Source: Nitrospiria bacterium (lineage in GTDB: Bacteria > Nitrospirota > Nitrospiria > JACQBZ01). Taken from it: a DNA stretch of 64,000 nucleotides. The stretch spans positions 1-64,000 of the forward strand of contig DATKAN010000023.1 in the NCBI GenBank assembly GCA_035498035.1. The letters run 5' to 3'. Position numbers and translations under genes: made by a program. Below the pieces are notes generated by a model. It saw only the letters and a list, made by a program, of their open reading frames with translations. It ran no database searches and was not told the origin of the DNA. Below, piece by piece: positions 8,823 to 17,894 of the stretch (the first letter of the stretch is position 1; each line of letters opens with the position of its first letter).

Positions 8823-9089
8823 ATGCTGGAAAAGGAACAGAAAGTCGAGGTGATCAAGAAGTTTGCGAGCCATCCGAAGGATACCGGTTCGCCGGAGGTC
8901 CAGATCGCGTTGCTCAGCAGCCAGATCAATTCGCTCGCGGATCATTTCAAGAGTCACAAGAACGATCATCATTCCCGGCGCGGCCTGCTCCGGATGGTCA
9001 GCCAGCGTCGGAAACTGCTGGATTATCTCCAGCGGGAAGACCTGAACCGTTACAAGCAGATCATCGAGAAGCTCGGCATTCGTAAATAG
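8823..9089 (+). CDS. rpsO: 30S ribosomal protein S15
   Basis: S15 is a primary binder of 16S rRNA in the central domain of the small subunit. The 88 residues match the family length exactly, with '[15 protein letters not shown]', '[22 protein letters not shown]' and '[16 protein letters not shown]'. A strong AAAGGAGA ribosome-binding site precedes the ATG. It is followed 193 bases later by pnp, the conserved rpsO-pnp arrangement. The spacer can fold into an imperfect stem, AGGAAG near 9133 against CTTCCT near 9175. Such a stem would suit RNase III-type processing of the rpsO-pnp mRNA, though that is inference. Confidence 0.97.
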   Translation: MLEKEQKVEVIKKFASHPKDTGSPEVQIALLSSQINSLADHFKSHKNDHHSRRGLLRMVSQRRKLLDYLQREDLNRYKQIIEKLGIRK

Positions 9090-9282
9090 CTCGTCCATCG
9101 GAGTGTGACAGCCGATCTTGGGAGAAGGAGATAGGAAGGGATGTGCCTCGGCCGACCGTGGCGCATGCCTCCCTACTTCCTGCCCCCGAGTCGCGGCCCG
9201 GAAGGGATTGATCCCGGCGGGCTTTCGTTACGACCAACCGTATGCGAACCGATCACATCGTTAATCACAAAGGGGGTATTCC

Positions 9283-11382
9283 ATGGTTCATCAAGTCGAA
9301 TTAGACGTCAGGGATAAGATATTGTCCTTGGAATCCGGTCGCATGGCCAAGCTGGCCGACGGCGCGGTGACGGCCCGGTACGGCGATACGGTCGTGCTGG
9401 CCACGGCGGTGGCCTCCAAGGTCGTCAAGGCGGGGGTGGATTTTCTTCCGCTCACGGTGGATTTTCAGGAAAAGGCCTACGCGGCCGGGAAAATTCCCGG
9501 CGGCTTCTTCAAGCGCGAAGGCCGTCCCGCCGAACGGGAGATCCTGGCCGGCCGCTTGATCGACCGGCCCCTGCGCCCGCTCTTTCCGAAGGGATTTTAT
9601 TATGACACCCAGGTGACGGCCTCGGTCCTGTCGGCGGATCAGGGAAACGTGACCGATGTGCTCGCGATCACCGCCGCCTCCGCGGCCCTGACCCTTTCGG
9701 ACATCCCGCTCAAGGACCCGGTCGCGGCCGTCCGGATGGGCCGGATCGAAGGCCGCTTCGTCGTCAATCCGTCCTTTTCCGAGATCGAGTCGAGCGACCT
9801 GAATCTGGTGGTGGCCGGCACGACGGAGGCCGTGATGATGGTGGAGGGCGGCGCCAACGAGCTTTCGGAGCAGACGATGATCGACGCCATCTCCCTCGCC
9901 CACGCCGAGATCCGGAAAATCATCGAGGCCATTTTGAAGTTGAAGGCGCTGGCCGGAAAGCCGAAACGGGAGCCGGTCCAGAAGACGACGGACCCGGCGC
10001 TGTTCGAGACCGTCCAGTCCAAATGTTCGGCCTCCATCGCCGAGGCCGTGCTGATTCCCAACAAGACGGCCCGGCAGGAACGGCTGGACGCCGTCCTGAA
10101 AGAGGTCCAGGCCCAGATCAATACGCCGGAGACGGACCGCTCACGGGAGGTCGCCGAGATCTTCCACGAGCTGGAGCGCAACGCCGTCCGGCAGATGATC
10201 CTGACCAAGGGCCTTCGCGCCGACGGCCGCGGAAGCTCCGATATCCGGCCGATCACCTGCGAGGTGGGAATCCTGCCCCGCACGCACGGTTCCGCCCTGT
10301 TCACGCGGGGGGAGACGCAGAGCCTGGCCGTCGTGACGCTGGGAACGTCCGAGGACGAGCAGCGCATCGACGCCCTCGAGGGCGAATCGACGAAGACCTT
10401 CATGCTGCACTACAACTTTCCTCCCTTTTCGGTGGGCGAGGCCCGGCCGATGCGGGGTCCGGGCCGGCGGGAAATCGGACACGGGGCGCTGGCCGAACGC
10501 GCCCTGCGGCCGGTGATCCCCGGCCGGGAGGCGTTTCCCTACACCCTCCGGATCGTTTCGGACATCCTGGAGTCGAACGGATCCTCGTCGATGGCGACGG
10601 TCTGCGGCGGGACGCTGGCCCTGATGGACGCGGGGGTGCAGATCAAGTCCCCCGTGGCCGGCATCGCCATGGGCCTGATCAAGGAAGGATCGCAGACCGT
10701 GATCCTCTCGGACATCCTGGGGCTGGAGGATCATCTGGGCGACATGGACTTCAAGGTGACCGGAACCCGTCAGGGGGTCACGGCCCTGCAGATGGACATG
10801 AAAATCCCGGGCATCACCGAGGCGCTTCTCCGCGAGGCGCTGGAGCAGGCCCACGTCGGCCGGCTTCATATCCTGGACCGGATGCTTCAGGCGATCTCGG
10901 CGCCGCGACCCGACCTCTCTTCGCTGGCCCCGCGGATCTTCACGATGCACGTGAAGAAGGAGCGGATCGGCGAAGTGATCGGACCGGGCGGCAAGGTCGT
11001 CCGGGGCATCGTCGAAAAAACGGGCGTGAAGATCGACATCGAGGATGACGGGACCATTTTCATCGCCTCGGCGGACGCCGAGGCCGCGAAGCTGGCGATG
11101 GAGATGATCGGAAAGATCACGGAAGAGGTCGAGGTCGGCAAGATTTACAAGGGCAAGGTGGTGAAGATCATGGACTTCGGCGCCTTTGTCGAGATCCTGC
11201 CGGGAACCGACGGCCTGGTCCACATCTCCCAACTCGCGGAGCACCGGGTCAACCGGGTGCAGGACGAGGTCAAGGAGGGGGACGAGATCCTGGTGAAGGT
11301 CTTGGAAGTCGACAAGCAGGGAAAGATCCGACTGAGCCGCAAAGAGGTTTTGAGAGCCGGGGCCGAAGGCCAAAAAGGATAA
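9283..11382 (+). CDS. pnp: Polyribonucleotide nucleotidyltransferase (PNPase)
   Basis: PNPase degrades RNA 3' to 5' by phosphorolysis and can add tails. The 699-residue protein contains the first RNase PH domain (with [20 protein letters not shown]), the alpha-helical linker domain, and the second RNase PH domain ('[15 protein letters not shown]', '[19 protein letters not shown]'). KH ('[21 protein letters not shown]') and S1 ('[18 protein letters not shown]') domains follow in the usual order. Length and architecture are standard. The start is supported by AAAGGGGG ahead of the ATG. Confidence 0.98.
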   Translation: MVHQVELDVRDKILSLESGRMAKLADGAVTARYGDTVVLATAVASKVVKAGVDFLPLTVDFQEKAYAAGKIPGGFFKREGRPAEREILAGRLIDRPLRPLFPKGFYYDTQVTASVLSADQGNVTDVLAITAASAALTLSDIPLKDPVAAVRMGRIEGRFVVNPSFSEIESSDLNLVVAGTTEAVMMVEGGANELSEQTMIDAISLAHAEIRKIIEAILKLKALAGKPKREPVQKTTDPALFETVQSKCSASIAEAVLIPNKTARQERLDAVLKEVQAQINTPETDRSREVAEIFHELERNAVRQMILTKGLRADGRGSSDIRPITCEVGILPRTHGSALFTRGETQSLAVVTLGTSEDEQRIDALEGESTKTFMLHYNFPPFSVGEARPMRGPGRREIGHGALAERALRPVIPGREAFPYTLRIVSDILESNGSSSMATVCGGTLALMDAGVQIKSPVAGIAMGLIKEGSQTVILSDILGLEDHLGDMDFKVTGTRQGVTALQMDMKIPGITEALLREALEQAHVGRLHILDRMLQAISAPRPDLSSLAPRIFTMHVKKERIGEVIGPGGKVVRGIVEKTGVKIDIEDDGTIFIASADAEAAKLAMEMIGKITEEVEVGKIYKGKVVKIMDFGAFVEILPGTDGLVHISQLAEHRVNRVQDEVKEGDEILVKVLEVDKQGKIRLSRKEVLRAGAEGQKG

Positions 11383-11412
11383 ACCCCCGTGCGACGCGAG
11401 CCCCTTCAATAA

Positions 11413-12708
11413 ATGCCCGGCCGGCAGTTTCACAAAGAGGTCCTGGACAACGGGATCCGCGTCGTCATGGAAGAGATCCCCTCGGTGAAATCGGCCTCGG
11501 TGGGGATCTGGGTCGAGGTCGGCTCCCGCGACGAGACGGAGGCGCAGGCCGGTCTGGCCCACGTCGTCGAGCACATGTTCTTCAAAGGCACGGTTCGCCG
11601 CTCGGCCCGGGAAATCGCCCAGGAGATGGACGGCCTGGGCGGCGAGCTCAACGCCTTCACGTCGCGGGAGAGCACCGCGTTTTACGCCCACGTGATCGAC
11701 GAGCACCTTCCCCGGGCGGTGGATCTTCTCGCGGATCTGTTCCGCCACTCCGTCTTCCCATCCGTCGAGATCGAACGGGAAAAGCGGGTCGTCCTGGAAG
11801 AAATCAAGATGGTCGAGGACGATCCCGAGGACCTGATCTACGATCTGCATACCGAAAACGTCTGGAGCGGAAACCCGATCGGCCGGCCGATCCTCGGCGA
11901 CGTCAAGGTCATTCGATCCGTCACCCGTCGGCAGATCCGGAACTTCCTGGACCGGAATTACCGTCCGGAACGGACGGTCATCTCGGCGGCCGGGCGCTTC
12001 AACCGGCCCGCCCTGTTTAAGCAGCTGAATCGGCTGTTCCGGACTTTCGGTCCATCCTCCAAAATTTCAAACCTCGGACTTGAGAAGACCCTACCCCGCC
12101 GGGCGCCTTCGGCCGTCGGCCGACTCCTCGTCCGGCCGAAAAAACTCGAGCAGGCGCATCTGTGTCTGGGGGTCCCGGGGCTTCCGATCGCCCATGGAGA
12201 CCGCTACGGAATCTACGCCCTGAGCGTCCTCCTGGGCGGGGGAATGAGCTCGCGGCTGTTTCAGGAGATCCGGGAGAAGCGGGGACTGGTCTATTCGATT
12301 TATTCCCACCACGCCGGATTTCAGGACGCGGGGATGTTGACGGTCTACGCGGCGTCCAGCCCGAAGGCCGTCCGGGAGGTGGTTCGACTGACGATCCGGG
12401 AGCTTCGAAAGCTCCGGGACCGGGGTGTGCAGCGGGGCGAGCTTCGGCGCGCCGTCAATCAGATGAAGGGCGGCATCCTGCTCAGCCTGGAAAGCACGAA
12501 CAGCCGGATGAGCCGCCTGGCCAAGGACGAAATTTACTTTGGAAGGTACTTTTCGCTGGATGAGACGCTGCGCGAGATCAACCGGGTTTCACGACGGCAG
12601 GTCCGGCGCTTGAGCGATCAACTGCTCGATCCCCGGAAACTTTCCCTGACGGTCCTGGGCCCCGTGTCCGCCGGCGGCCGGACTTTCGAGGCCCTGCTCG
12701 CCGAGTAG
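11413..12708 (+). CDS. M16 family zinc peptidase (pitrilysin/processing-peptidase type)
   Basis: This 431-residue protein is a single-chain M16 protease. The inverted zinc motif HxxEH appears as 'AHVVEHMFFKGT' (about 50-61), with the downstream third zinc ligand in the 'EREKRVVLEEIKMVEDDPED' region. The C-terminal half carries 'GGGMSSRLFQEIREKRGLVY', the Arg/Tyr pair that completes the substrate pocket. No signal peptide is present, so it is probably cytoplasmic. The pnp-M16 order is common in many bacteria (ymxG-like). It is the last gene of the operon, and its stop is only five bases from the stop of the convergent cyclase gene. Confidence 0.92.
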   Translation: MPGRQFHKEVLDNGIRVVMEEIPSVKSASVGIWVEVGSRDETEAQAGLAHVVEHMFFKGTVRRSAREIAQEMDGLGGELNAFTSRESTAFYAHVIDEHLPRAVDLLADLFRHSVFPSVEIEREKRVVLEEIKMVEDDPEDLIYDLHTENVWSGNPIGRPILGDVKVIRSVTRRQIRNFLDRNYRPERTVISAAGRFNRPALFKQLNRLFRTFGPSSKISNLGLEKTLPRRAPSAVGRLLVRPKKLEQAHLCLGVPGLPIAHGDRYGIYALSVLLGGGMSSRLFQEIREKRGLVYSIYSHHAGFQDAGMLTVYAASSPKAVREVVRLTIRELRKLRDRGVQRGELRRAVNQMKGGILLSLESTNSRMSRLAKDEIYFGRYFSLDETLREINRVSRRQVRRLSDQLLDPRKLSLTVLGPVSAGGRTFEALLAE

Positions 12709-12713
12709 ATTCC

Positions 12714-14162
12714 CTACGCCTGTCTCAAGCGATGCGGGGGCGGCCGGTCGGAGGTTTTGGCCTTCCGACGGGATACGCATACGGTATTTCGGCCGGCGCG
12801 CTTGGCCTCATACAGCGCCTTGTCGGCCTCCGCGATGAGATCGAAGGCCGTTGCCGCGCTCTCCGGGTAGGAGGCCGCGCCGACGCTGACGGTCAGTTTC
12901 TTGTTAGGCTGCTTGTGCCCGTTTTCGAATTTGTGAGAGGCGATCCGTTTCCGGAGGCGTTCGGAAAGGACGAAGGCCCGGCGGCGTTTTGTTTCGGGCA
13001 TGATGATCGCAAACTCCTCCCCGCCGTAACGGGCGACGATGTCCACCTCCCGGCTGGTCTCTTTGAGGATCCGGCCCACTTCCTTCAGCACCTCATTGCC
13101 CTTCAGGTGACCGTTGGTGTCGTTGTAGTGTTTGAAATAATCGATGTCGATCATCATGAGGGAGAGCGACCGTCCGTAGCGATCGGCCCGGTTGGTTTCG
13201 ATGTTCAGCTGCTGGCGGAAATGGCGGTGGTTGTAAAGCCCGGTCAATTCATCCGTGATGGCCAGCTGGCGGGTGGACTCCAGCAGCTTCGTCTTTTCGA
13301 TCGCCATCGCGGCGAAAGTGGACAGGAGCGACAGGAGCGAGATCTCGCGGGTGGTGTACTGGCGCGGTTTGAAGTCGTCGACGTAGAGAATCCCCACGAT
13401 CCGCCCCTCGGTTTTAAGCGGCGAGGCGATGAGGGAGCGGATGCCTTCCCGCACCATGATGGGGTTGTCGAACCTCGGGTGCCGCCGGATGTCCTGGACC
13501 GCCAGCGGCTGGTCCTGATTCAAGATGTGGCTGGTCAGCCCGCCCTGGCGGACCTTCCATCGCGTCTTGTTCGAGAACCGCCTCGTGACCCCTTTGACGG
13601 CGGCGAGGGACATCTCGCCCCGTTTCTCCTCGAAAATGGTGAGGCTTCCGGCCGGCGTGTTCGTCAGGCTGGTGGCGTAATCCACGATCGTTTGATAAAG
13701 CTTCTCCGGGTTTTCGCTGGCCGTGAGCTTCAGGCCGAGATCGTAGAGGGACTGATACTCGATCAGCAGGCGTTCGATCTCCTCCCGGCTCTTGATCCGG
13801 GCCTCCACCATTCGCCACATCAAGCGGGCGCTGTACCCCCCGATGATCTCGGCGCCGGGAACGAGGCTCGCGATGTCCCGTCCGATCGCGGGGTTCTTGG
13901 TCACGTCCATGACGATGTCGACGGGATGGGGCTTCAGCAATTTCCGGTAATCGGCGGTATGCCGGATCCTCAGGCGTTTGGCGAGAAGGATCCCCGGGGC
14001 CTTCCGGTTGAGGTCGGCGATGCCGACGATCCGGACGGTGGGATCGTTGAACAGGAGCTCGACGAGCGCCCGGCCTCCCCGGCCTCCGCCGATGATGGCG
14101 ATGTTGACCCGGTTGTTCGCGGACGGGGCCTTTTCCCCTCCGGCCTTGGCGACCTTATTCAA
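12714..14162 (-). CDS. Diguanylate cyclase with N-terminal Rossmann-like and GAF domains
   Basis: The 482-residue protein would make cyclic di-GMP. Its N-terminal ~130 residues form a nucleotide-binding Rossmann-like region: 'VNIAIIGGGRGGRALVELL', an Asp at the end of strand 2 in 'VGIADLN', and 'VDIVMDVTKN'. A helix leads to a GAF domain (about 155-310, with 'GIRSLIASPLKTEGRIVGIL'), then a GGDEF domain (about 320-475). The active-site motif is GGEEF, with an intact RxxD inhibitory site five residues upstream (REVD-IVARY-GGEEF). The TTG start overlaps the mutS stop, so the gene is translationally coupled to mutS. A dinucleotide-sensing input is inference from the fold-like N-terminus. Confidence 0.9.
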   Translation of the reverse strand: MNKVAKAGGEKAPSANNRVNIAIIGGGRGGRALVELLFNDPTVRIVGIADLNRKAPGILLAKRLRIRHTADYRKLLKPHPVDIVMDVTKNPAIGRDIASLVPGAEIIGGYSARLMWRMVEARIKSREEIERLLIEYQSLYDLGLKLTASENPEKLYQTIVDYATSLTNTPAGSLTIFEEKRGEMSLAAVKGVTRRFSNKTRWKVRQGGLTSHILNQDQPLAVQDIRRHPRFDNPIMVREGIRSLIASPLKTEGRIVGILYVDDFKPRQYTTREISLLSLLSTFAAMAIEKTKLLESTRQLAITDELTGLYNHRHFRQQLNIETNRADRYGRSLSLMMIDIDYFKHYNDTNGHLKGNEVLKEVGRILKETSREVDIVARYGGEEFAIIMPETKRRRAFVLSERLRKRIASHKFENGHKQPNKKLTVSVGAASYPESAATAFDLIAEADKALYEAKRAGRNTVCVSRRKAKTSDRPPPHRLRQA

Positions 14163-16881
14163 GGGGGCCCTCGGCTTTCTTTTTCAGCTCGTGCAGCAGG
14201 GTGAGCGCCTCCAGCGGCGTGAGACGGTCCGGTTCCGTTTTCCGGAGCTCCCGCAAAATTTCGCCCCCGACGGGGTGGGCCGCCGGGTTAAAGAGGTTGA
14301 ACTGATCGCCCCCCGGGACCTCGGCCCCCGCGCCGGGGAGGTCCGACGGCCGCTTCAAATGCGAGGCCAGGCGGGGCTGCCCGAGCTCGTTCAACTCGCC
14401 GTTTTCCAGGTTGGCCAGGATTTCCATCGCGCGTTGAATCACGTCCCGGGGCAGACCGGCCAAGCGGGCCACCTGGATCCCGTAACTGCGATCGGTGCCC
14501 CCGGCCACGATCTTCCGCAGGAAGATGATCTCGTCGTTCCATTCGCGGACGGCGATATTGTAATTCTTTATCCCGGAAAAAGTCAAAGCCAGCTCGGTGA
14601 GCTGATGGTAATGCGTGGCGAACAGCGTCCGCGCGCCCGATCGGGCCGGGTGGTGAAGGTATTCCGCCACCGCCCAGGCGATGCTGAGGCCGTCGAAGGT
14701 GCTGGTTCCCCGCCCGATCTCGTCCAGCAGGATCAGGCTGCGGGCGGTCGCCTCGTGAAGGATGGCGGCCGTTTCGGTCATCTCGACCATGAAGGTGCTC
14801 TGCCCCCCCATCAGGTCGTCCGAGGCGCCGATCCGGGTGAAGATCCGGTCGACCCGTCCGATCCGGGCCTCCCCCGCAGGCACGAAGGAGCCCGTCTGGG
14901 CGAGGATCACGATCAGGGCCACCTGCCGCATATAGGTGGACTTGCCCGCCATGTTGGGACCGGTGATGACCAGCAGACGGTTGTCCCGCCCGTCGATGAT
15001 CGCGTCGTTCGGGATGAAGCGGGACCCCCTCGGCAACATCCGCTCCAGCATCGGATGCCGTCCGTCGATGATCCGGATCTCGTCGCCTTCATCCACCTCC
15101 GGCCTGACGTAATTTTCCGTGGCCGCGACCTCGGCCAGCGCGGACAGCACATCCAACAGGCCCACCGATCGGGCCATGGCCTGGACCCGGGCCGCGGCCG
15201 CCGCCGTCTCCGTCCGGAGCCGCTCGAAGATCTCGAATTCAAGCACCCGGCTCCGTTCCTCCGCCCCGAGCACCTTGGTCTCCAGATCCTTGAGCTCGGG
15301 CGTGATGTATCGTTCGGCGTTGACCAGGGTCTGCTTTCGGTGATAATCCGGCGGCACGCGCGAGAGATGCGTCTTCGTCACCTCGATATAGAAGCCGAAC
15401 ACCTGGTTGTAACGGACCTTGAGCGACTCGATTCCGGTCCGTTCCCGCTCCTTCGTCTCCAGCGCCGAGATCCAGCGTTTTCCGTCGCGGGCGATCCCGT
15501 TCAGTTCATCCAGGGCCGGATCGACGCCGTCCCGGATCAATCCGCCGTCGTGAAGCCCCGGCGGCGGTGCGTCGACCAGCGTCTGCCCGATGCGGGAATG
15601 GATGTCGGTCAGATCGTCCCACTCCGCGCGGATCGTTTCCAGAATGGACCGGGGGCCCGGCTCCGGGGCGGAGGAGCCCGCCTCCGCCAGGCCCTTGTAA
15701 ACGGCGGGAAGCCGCTCGATCGAGTTTTTAAGCTGGACCAGATCGCGGGCCAGCGCGGTGCCGAGCGAGACCCGCCCGATGATCCGTTCCAGGTCGCCCA
15801 CGTCCTTCAAATGCGAGCGAAGGCGATCTCGCCGCGTCGTCTCGACCCGGAACGTTTCGATCGCGGCCTGCCGCGCCCGGATCTCCCCGAGGTCCAGGAG
15901 CGGCCGGAGCAGCCAGTTCCGGAGCCGGCGCGCCCCCATCGGGGTGAGGGTCCGGTCCAGCGCCCAGAGCAGCGAGCCTTCCGGCCGGCCGTCGACCAGA
16001 CGCCGGGTCAGCTCCAGATTCCGCTGCGCGGTCGAGTCCAGGACGAGGTGGTCCGCCTTCCGGTATCGTTTCAAGGGGTGGAGGTGTCCCAGGGCCGTGA
16101 GCTGGGTTTCCTGAAGGTAGCGCAGCAGCGCGCCGGCGGCCGCGACGGCGATCGGGATTTCCTCGCAGCCGAACCCCGCCAGAGACTGGAGACGGAAATG
16201 GTCCAGAAGGGCCCGACGCGCCCGGCCGGGCTCGAAGGCCCCATCCGCAAACCCGCAGAGCCGCGGGGTCGTCGCCGGGGCCGGGGTCCGTCGGCCGAGC
16301 GAAGTCTCAAACCGGGGCCGGTCGGACTCGGAGACCAGGATCTCTTTGGGCTCCAGGCGGGCCAGCTCGGAAAAAAGCTCTTCTTCCGCGCCCGGGCCGT
16401 CGAACTGGGTCAGATTGAACTCCCCGGTCGACAGGTCGACGAAGGCGAGTCCCGCCGCGGCGGGCAGGCCGCTTCCCGCCTTGGAAAGGGACACGGAGGC
16501 CAGGTAGTTGTTCTCGTTGGAGGCGAGGAGCTCCGGCTCGATCAGGGTCCCCGGCGTGATGACCCGCACCACCTCGCGACGGACCAGCCCCTTGGCCTGA
16601 CGGGGATCCTCCACCTGGTCGCAGACCGCCACGCTCCTTCCGGCCCGGATCAATTTGGCGATATAGGTCGAGGCGGCGTGGTAGGGAATGCCGCAGAGGG
16701 GGACCGAGTCCTCCTTCGATTTGTCGCGGGAGGTGAGCGCGATCTCCAGGATTTTCGACGCGGCGACCGCGTCCTCGAAAAACATCTCGTAGAAATCGCC
16801 CACGCGGAAAAACAGGATCGCGTCGGGATATCGCGCCTTGGTCTCGCGGTACTGCTTCATGAGGGGGCTGAGGTCGGACAT
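14155..16881 (-). CDS. mutS: DNA mismatch repair protein MutS
   Basis: MutS recognises mismatches and starts repair. I chose the start giving MSDLSPLMKQY, so the product is 908 residues; a longer frame to 16950 would run into the upstream lapA-like gene. The mismatch-binding 'DAILFFRVGDFYEMF' with its Phe-x-Glu is near the N-terminus. The connector, lever and clamp regions follow. The ATPase near residue 620 has 'ITGPNMAGKSTYMRQ' (Walker A), 'DEIGRGTSTFDGLSIAW' (Walker B) and 'FATHYHQLTEL'. It is part of the minus-strand operon from pdxJ, and no mutL lies beside it. Confidence 0.97.
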   Translation of the reverse strand: MSDLSPLMKQYRETKARYPDAILFFRVGDFYEMFFEDAVAASKILEIALTSRDKSKEDSVPLCGIPYHAASTYIAKLIRAGRSVAVCDQVEDPRQAKGLVRREVVRVITPGTLIEPELLASNENNYLASVSLSKAGSGLPAAAGLAFVDLSTGEFNLTQFDGPGAEEELFSELARLEPKEILVSESDRPRFETSLGRRTPAPATTPRLCGFADGAFEPGRARRALLDHFRLQSLAGFGCEEIPIAVAAAGALLRYLQETQLTALGHLHPLKRYRKADHLVLDSTAQRNLELTRRLVDGRPEGSLLWALDRTLTPMGARRLRNWLLRPLLDLGEIRARQAAIETFRVETTRRDRLRSHLKDVGDLERIIGRVSLGTALARDLVQLKNSIERLPAVYKGLAEAGSSAPEPGPRSILETIRAEWDDLTDIHSRIGQTLVDAPPPGLHDGGLIRDGVDPALDELNGIARDGKRWISALETKERERTGIESLKVRYNQVFGFYIEVTKTHLSRVPPDYHRKQTLVNAERYITPELKDLETKVLGAEERSRVLEFEIFERLRTETAAAAARVQAMARSVGLLDVLSALAEVAATENYVRPEVDEGDEIRIIDGRHPMLERMLPRGSRFIPNDAIIDGRDNRLLVITGPNMAGKSTYMRQVALIVILAQTGSFVPAGEARIGRVDRIFTRIGASDDLMGGQSTFMVEMTETAAILHEATARSLILLDEIGRGTSTFDGLSIAWAVAEYLHHPARSGARTLFATHYHQLTELALTFSGIKNYNIAVREWNDEIIFLRKIVAGGTDRSYGIQVARLAGLPRDVIQRAMEILANLENGELNELGQPRLASHLKRPSDLPGAGAEVPGGDQFNLFNPAAHPVGGEILRELRKTEPDRLTPLEALTLLHELKKKAEGPLE

Positions 16882-16900
16882 GGTGTTCAGGCCTGCTCGT

Positions 16901-17230
16901 CTACGTCTCTTCTCCCTCGCCCGCAGCCTCCCGGTCACCGGGGCTTGCATCGGGGGCCGTGGGGCGGTAGCGCCCCATCTCTACCTCGATGCGCTCCAGG
17001 GCCTTGCGTTGGCGGCGAAGCTCCAGGCGCATCCGGATCCATTCCGGAAAAATCAGGACGCCGGTCAGGAGCATTCCGACGATGAAGGCGCCGGAGACCA
17101 GCTGGTAAACCGGGATCGGCGCCGTCGAATACCCGATGAAATACCGGATCTGAACCGTCTGCTCGGTGTTCTCGATCATGAAGGCGAAGGCCCCCACCAG
17201 AATCAGGATGAAGATCAGGAGGCGGATCAT
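16901..17230 (-). CDS. LapA-domain (DUF1049) membrane protein
   Basis: This is a 109-residue protein with two membrane segments (about 2-18 and 42-62) joined by a short polar loop 'NTEQTVQIRYFIG'. A cytoplasmic, positively charged coiled tail follows. The pattern 'N...V.I.FF.G.....P...V....F..G.L.....' is that of the LapA (lipopolysaccharide assembly protein A) domain family. Its start codon overlaps the stop of the HIT gene (ATGA), and mutS begins 19 bases after its stop. The family is linked to envelope assembly in enterobacteria; a similar role here is inference. Confidence 0.8.
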   Translation of the reverse strand: MIRLLIFILILVGAFAFMIENTEQTVQIRYFIGYSTAPIPVYQLVSGAFIVGMLLTGVLIFPEWIRMRLELRRQRKALERIEVEMGRYRPTAPDASPGDREAAGEGEET

Positions 17231-17733
17231 CCCTTCACCTTGGCCTTTCGTCGCCCGGGTGGAAACAGGGGGCGCAGCTTGTCGTAGCTGGATTCCAGGT
17301 GCTCGGGAATGACCCGGGTGTCGTTCAGCACCGGCATGAAGTTGGTGTCGCCGTTCCACCGGGGCACGATATGGAGATGGACGTGCGCTTCGATTCCGGC
17401 CCCGGCCTCGCGGCCCTGGTTCACCCCGAGATTGAAGGCGTCCGGCCTGAAAACCCGCCGCAGCGCCTTGAGCGACTCCTGCGCGCCCCGCATCAGGTCC
17501 GTGAGCGTCGCCGGATCGAGGTCCTCGATCGAGCCGACGTGGCGGTAGGGCGTGACGAGGAGATGCCCGTTGCTGTAGGGATAGAGGTTCATCATGACGA
17601 AGGAATGCCGCCGGCGGTGCAGGATCAGGTTGGAACGGTCGTCGTTTTGGCGGACCTTCGAGCAAAAGATGCATCCCTTGGGTTGGGTCTCTTTAAGATA
17701 GGGCATGCGCCAGGGCGCCCACAGTTGCTTCAT
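17227..17733 (-). CDS. HIT family nucleotide hydrolase/transferase
   Basis: This is a 168-residue histidine-triad protein. It starts with 'LWAPWRMPYL' and 'GCIFCSK', which are typical of the diadenosine-polyphosphate branch of HIT proteins. The catalytic triad is 'EAHVHLHIVPRWNGDTNFMP', giving HxHxH. HIT proteins cleave nucleoside phosphate bonds such as AppppA or AMP-lysine, and the exact substrate cannot be read from sequence. The two cysteines of CxxC may bind zinc with upstream residues. The gene lies between the UDG gene, separated by palindromic repeat A2, and lapA, with which it overlaps by four bases. Confidence 0.9.
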   Translation of the reverse strand: MKQLWAPWRMPYLKETQPKGCIFCSKVRQNDDRSNLILHRRRHSFVMMNLYPYSNGHLLVTPYRHVGSIEDLDPATLTDLMRGAQESLKALRRVFRPDAFNLGVNQGREAGAGIEAHVHLHIVPRWNGDTNFMPVLNDTRVIPEHLESSYDKLRPLFPPGRRKAKVKG

Positions 17734-17758
17734 TGGGCCTCCGAATTGAATCTTTTCT

Positions 17759-17894
17759 CGGACGGGTCCTGTCCTGCGGCAGCCCCATCCGTCCTTACTT
17801 TTGGGTTACTCCGTGCGCCGTTAAACCTCACTGGAGATCCCCTGGCTGTGTCGTTGCGGGCGGATGGGGCGCCCCGCCTCCGGCCACCCGTCCG
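17759..17894. repeat. Palindromic repeat family A, copy 2
   Basis: The outer arms CGGACGGGT (17759-17767) and ACCCGTCCG (17886-17894) pair perfectly. So do the inner arms CCCCATCCG (17783-17791) and CGGATGGGG (17861-17869). The linkers match copy 1 at 1671-1778 nearly base for base, while the stems differ in both arms at once. The element overlaps the 3' end of the UDG gene and supplies its last ~20 codons and stop. Confidence 0.8.

Noticed and set aside
13978-17085. A 1035-codon open frame on the plus strand opposite mutS and the cyclase gene
   Set aside because: It is the antisense shadow of GC-rich coding sequence: the composition is Arg/Gly/Pro/Asp-rich with no family motif. The minus-strand frame is mutS with all its signatures.
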